Source: Lysobacterales bacterium 63-13
GTDB taxonomy: Bacteria > Pseudomonadota > Gammaproteobacteria > Xanthomonadales > Rhodanobacteraceae
Reading direction: 5' to 3'
Assembly (NCBI GenBank): GCA_001899855.1
Contig: MKWR01000014.1
Location: 3,947 to 67,946, forward strand
Length of the DNA stretch: 64,000 bases
How positions within the stretch are numbered: the first letter of the stretch is position 1; every line of letters starts with the position of its first letter. The translations under genes were made by a program, and so were the position numbers. Shown here one piece after another: positions 61,306 to 64,000 of this stretch. The notes beneath the pieces were generated by a model that was given only the letters and a program-made list of their open reading frames with translations, searched no databases and was not told the DNA's origin.

Positions 61306-61397
61306 GACTCGTGCTCCGGTTGCGGATCAGCTGCGGCCAGCAGGCCGCTTGCCGCTCATGATAACGGGGCACGCGTCGCCGCGGCGAACTGGCGGGG

Positions 61398-63239
61398 TCA
61401 GTATTCGCCGAGCTGGCTGGCGCCGAGCGGGCCTTTGCCGCGTGGCGTCGTCGCAATCTCGCGACTCGACGGCAGCGCTTCACCAGCCGCGACATGCGCC
61501 CACAACTGGTCGAGGGCGGCATAGGCATAGGGCATCACCGGCACATGTGCATCACCGAATCCGGGAAAGGCGAGGAAGGCATCGAAATGCTGGCCGTGTC
61601 CGACTTTCCAGAACACCGGCTTGCGCCCGTTTGCTTCCAGCCAGCGCACATAAGGCTCGGCACTGAAGGCCATCGGCACCAGGCCATCGGCCTTGCCATG
61701 GACGATGATCATCGGCAGATCCGCACGCGGCAAGGCGGCCCGCGTTTCTCCGGCACCGGTGTAGACGAGCAAGCCAAGCTCGCTCGACTCGCTCCACAAC
61801 TGGCTCAGGCATTTCGACCCTGGCCAGGTCGCATCCTTGCCAACCGCCATGCTGTCGAGGATGCCAACGCCGGCACCGGGCGGGATTCCCGTCGCATCGG
61901 CCCACCAACTGGCTTGTTCGAGTGGCGACGCCATACGCGCATTGCCCGTGGCATCGGTCGCGGCGAGGCCAAAACCGCATGGCATCGGGCCGACACCGGT
62001 CCGCGCATAGGCGGCGGCGTAGGTGACCGTCACCGCGCGCCAAAGATCGAGTGCGGTCGATGTCGCCGCGCTGGCCAGGGCCTCGTCGGTCCAGCCCGTT
62101 GCGTGCAGGTTGCCGAGTGCCAGGGCGGCGATGGATGCCGTCGAATCCGCGGACTGCCAGCGCTCGTTCTTCAGCGTTTCGCAACGCGTCACCCAGGCCG
62201 GCGGCGGCGCGCCGGCAACGCGGGCGAACGGGGTGTTGTCAAAACGCGGATCAAGCAGCGCGCACGGCATCAGCAACATCGCTTCGGTTGCGTAATCGTA
62301 CAAGGCGCGACCGCCCTCGCCGGCCCAGATATTCGGCTCGACCGCGACCACGCCATCGAGCAGGCCGCCATCGTCTTCCGCAGCGCGCAGGACCGCCCCG
62401 CCGCCATTGGAGATTCCCGCGGCGATGATTCGCGTGTTCTCGGCGGCGAAAGGCGCCTGCTCCGGAAACGCCTGATCGAGCGCATGCAAGGCGAAGCGGG
62501 CCGCCTGCAAGACATGACGACCCCAGTCGGCCTCGGGGTTGTCGCCGGAATGCGCGTGCTTGACCAGTACCTGGTTCGGCCCCGCGATCTCCGCATCGTC
62601 ATCGGGCGCAAATTCAAGTTGCGTGCTGCCGCGCACGGCGCGCGTGCCATCGAGGGCAACGCCGGTACTGCTGGCGACATCGAAATAGCCGGAGCCGGTG
62701 CCCTTGTCGGTGTAGGCGACCGCGCAACCGCGTGGCAAACCCCAGGCACCGGCCAGCGAGATTGCGCCATAGACGCCACGCGATCCGGAGGAAGCCGTCA
62801 CCACCACGCAGCGCTTGTCGCGATCAAACAAATCCGGCACCTGCAGCAACACGCGATGCGGCGATTTCGCCTTCGGCAAGCGTGCAAACGCGCTGAACTC
62901 GCGGCCCGTCACCAGCGGCACAGCGCCATAGATTTCGCCGTAGCCGCCAAGAGGCCCGAGATCGGCGATGCCGCGCCAGCTCGAATAGATCGCGCGTCGT
63001 CGCAATTCGGCCGCAGTGGGCGATTCCTCGTCGGCAAACCCCGGTGGCGCTTCGCGCAAGCCGGCCAGGCCAAGGCCTGCGCTGAGCAGGTCGTCATCAC
63101 CATGATGGGTGGTGACGCGGATCTCGCTGACGAGTCCATCGGACATGGCGGCTTTCTCCGAGGCGGTGCGATGGCTCGCGCATGCGGCGAGGCTGAGCGC
63201 GGCAAGCATGCCGAGGCTGAATCTGCAGGGTGTTTTCAT
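61398..63239 (-). CDS. 3-hydroxybutyrate oligomer hydrolase, lipoprotein
   Basis: A 613-residue member of the D-(-)-3-hydroxybutyrate oligomer hydrolase family, which cleaves oligomers released from polyhydroxybutyrate. A lipoprotein signal ends in LSLAAC near residue 21. The nucleophile box AAGISNGGG is visible near 310, with IIVHGKADGLVP and KVGHGQHFDAF giving the acid and His. Length fits the larger extracellular-type enzymes. The ATG at 63239 is taken for the signal peptide. It lies 92 nt upstream of phaE in the same direction, so synthesis and oligomer use may be linked; being exported, it probably deals with external oligomers. Confidence 0.92.
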   Translation of the reverse strand: MKTPCRFSLGMLAALSLAACASHRTASEKAAMSDGLVSEIRVTTHHGDDDLLSAGLGLAGLREAPPGFADEESPTAAELRRRAIYSSWRGIADLGPLGGYGEIYGAVPLVTGREFSAFARLPKAKSPHRVLLQVPDLFDRDKRCVVVTASSGSRGVYGAISLAGAWGLPRGCAVAYTDKGTGSGYFDVASSTGVALDGTRAVRGSTQLEFAPDDDAEIAGPNQVLVKHAHSGDNPEADWGRHVLQAARFALHALDQAFPEQAPFAAENTRIIAAGISNGGGAVLRAAEDDGGLLDGVVAVEPNIWAGEGGRALYDYATEAMLLMPCALLDPRFDNTPFARVAGAPPPAWVTRCETLKNERWQSADSTASIAALALGNLHATGWTDEALASAATSTALDLWRAVTVTYAAAYARTGVGPMPCGFGLAATDATGNARMASPLEQASWWADATGIPPGAGVGILDSMAVGKDATWPGSKCLSQLWSESSELGLLVYTGAGETRAALPRADLPMIIVHGKADGLVPMAFSAEPYVRWLEANGRKPVFWKVGHGQHFDAFLAFPGFGDAHVPVMPYAYAALDQLWAHVAAGEALPSSREIATTPRGKGPLGASQLGEY

Positions 63240-63354
63240 GCCGGCACCGTAGCAAGCACGACTGCGCCTGTCATCGGACAAAGGTACAGGCCGGGGAAAT
63301 CCGCCATCCATCAAGGCGCATGCAGGAACCGCCCGCTTCGGCTTGGCCGATGGA

Positions 63355-63383
63355 CGCCCGCTCCGCTGGCTGCGGAGCGGGCG
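63355..63383 (-). terminator. Hairpin downstream of the TonB-dependent receptor gene
   Basis: CGCCCGCTCCGC (63355-63366), a 5-nt loop and GCGGAGCGGGCG (63372-63383) form a perfect 12-bp stem 20 nt after the stop of the minus-strand receptor gene. No T-run follows, so it may be a weak or factor-aided terminator. Confidence 0.6.
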
Positions 63384-63403
63384 TTGTCACATCCGCTGCA
63401 TGC

Positions 63404-64000
63404 CTACAGTGCGCCACCACCAAACCTGGTGGTGAACTGCACGTAGTAGCTGCGCCCCATCGAATCGAACCAGGAAACATCGTAGTACGGATAGGAGGTG
63501 TAGCTGGGGTCTTTCGGTGGCATTTTGTCGAACAGGTTGGTCACCGCAAACGACAGCCGCATGCGCTCGTTGAAGCGATACTCGGTCGACAGGTTGTAGC
63601 GGTAGGTCGCGCCGATCCATGCCTCCTCGCCGGCTTCGGTATCGACGATCTGGTCATACGAATCGGAGTTCGGCAGGCGACCGAGGCGATCGCCATGCAG
63701 GGTCACGGTCCATGCGTTCTTCTCCCAGGAAACGCTGGCACTGGCCTTGTTGCGCGGGATGTCGAAGCCGCTGTTGACGAGGAACTCGTCGATTTCCGCA
63801 TCGCCCGAGTATTGCTGGAAGAGATGCTCGCGCGTCCATGTGTAGTTGCCGGAAAAGCGGAAATCGCCGATGCCGGTGGCAAGCCGGTAGTGTGCGCTCA
63901 GGTCCACGCCGCTGGTACGTTCGCGCGCGACATTGACCGGATTGACCGTGATGCCATAGAGGTTGCCGTTGGACAGGCGATTGATGCGCGCGATCGCGTC
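63404..64000 (-). CDS. TonB-dependent receptor, C-terminal part (cut by window edge)
   Basis: The last 198 codons of an outer membrane receptor; the frame stays open to the window edge at 64000. The stretch shows alternating beta-strands of a 22-strand barrel: GVDLSAHYRLATGIGDFRFSG, KASASVSWEKNAWTVTLHGDR, TEYRFNERMRLSFAVTNLFDKMPP and a terminal strand RSYYVQFTTRFGGGAL. VTNLFDKMPP is the near-C-terminal motif of these receptors. The very end differs from the usual terminal Phe or Tyr-x-Phe, with four residues after RF. The plug and TonB box lie outside the window, so the substrate (siderophore, sugar or other) is unknown. Confidence 0.9.
   Translation of the reverse strand, partial: DAIARINRLSNGNLYGITVNPVNVARERTSGVDLSAHYRLATGIGDFRFSGNYTWTREHLFQQYSGDAEIDEFLVNSGFDIPRNKASASVSWEKNAWTVTLHGDRLGRLPNSDSYDQIVDTEAGEEAWIGATYRYNLSTEYRFNERMRLSFAVTNLFDKMPPKDPSYTSYPYYDVSWFDSMGRSYYVQFTTRFGGGAL

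Overview
The window is a stretch of high-GC, gene-dense bacterial chromosome, read here as a gammaproteobacterium of the Xanthomonadales/Lysobacterales type, possibly Rhodanobacteraceae. The signs are methionine synthase split into two genes behind an ArsR-methyltransferase regulator, an RnfB-like ferredoxin protein paired with nth, mrp divergent from the metG side, a class III PHA synthase pair, and secreted proteins with Xanthomonadales-like tails. This placement is an inference; there is no rRNA and I saw no tRNA to confirm it.

Layout. 1-225: end of a CRISPR array (37-nt repeat, 30-nt spacers) running off the left edge, with no cas genes inside the window. 320-9568: a DUF3025 gene, then a long, mostly overlapping operon (TPR-GGDEF protein, dienelactone hydrolase, HIT protein, pxpB with a frameshift, pxpC, pxpA, DUF969/DUF979 transporter, pyroglutamyl peptidase) that releases, imports and opens 5-oxoproline. 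9578-11100: three unrecognised secreted proteins. 11149-18869: dcd, DUF1287, mrp, a lipoprotein, metG, an inserted secreted-protein gene flanked by a second copy of the metG 3' end, rnfB, nth. 18937-24073: a Ser/Thr kinase-TPR protein, its partner ECF sigma factor and a beta-helix exported protein.

24298-31395 is a phosphate block: OprO/OprP-like porin, RNase T, FmdB-like zinc ribbon, a Pho box, then pstS-pstC-pstA-pstB-phoU with a strong hairpin after pstS. 31667-41174 is an acetate/organic acid block: a CrbS-like transporter-kinase, its CrbR-like regulator, acs, a DcaP-like porin and an MHS-type transporter, closed by a clear terminator. 41503-53126 holds a DUF4097-like lipoprotein, a 1036-residue PKD/PPC exported protein, a DksA/TraR zinc finger, a MATE pump, a degenerate GGDEF-EAL protein, a GST, an M13 peptidase and a secreted hydrolase.

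53257-57961 is a methionine cycle operon (SahR-like regulator and two-part metH). 58013-63239 carries two small membrane proteins and a polyhydroxyalkanoate block (phaC, phaE with a long Lys/Ala-rich tail, a lipoprotein 3-hydroxybutyrate oligomer hydrolase). The window ends inside a TonB-dependent receptor. The most unusual points are the pxpB frameshift that runs in frame into pxpC, the duplicated metG end around an insertion, the histone-like PhaE tail, the degenerate GGDEF-EAL protein and the three-gene secreted cluster.
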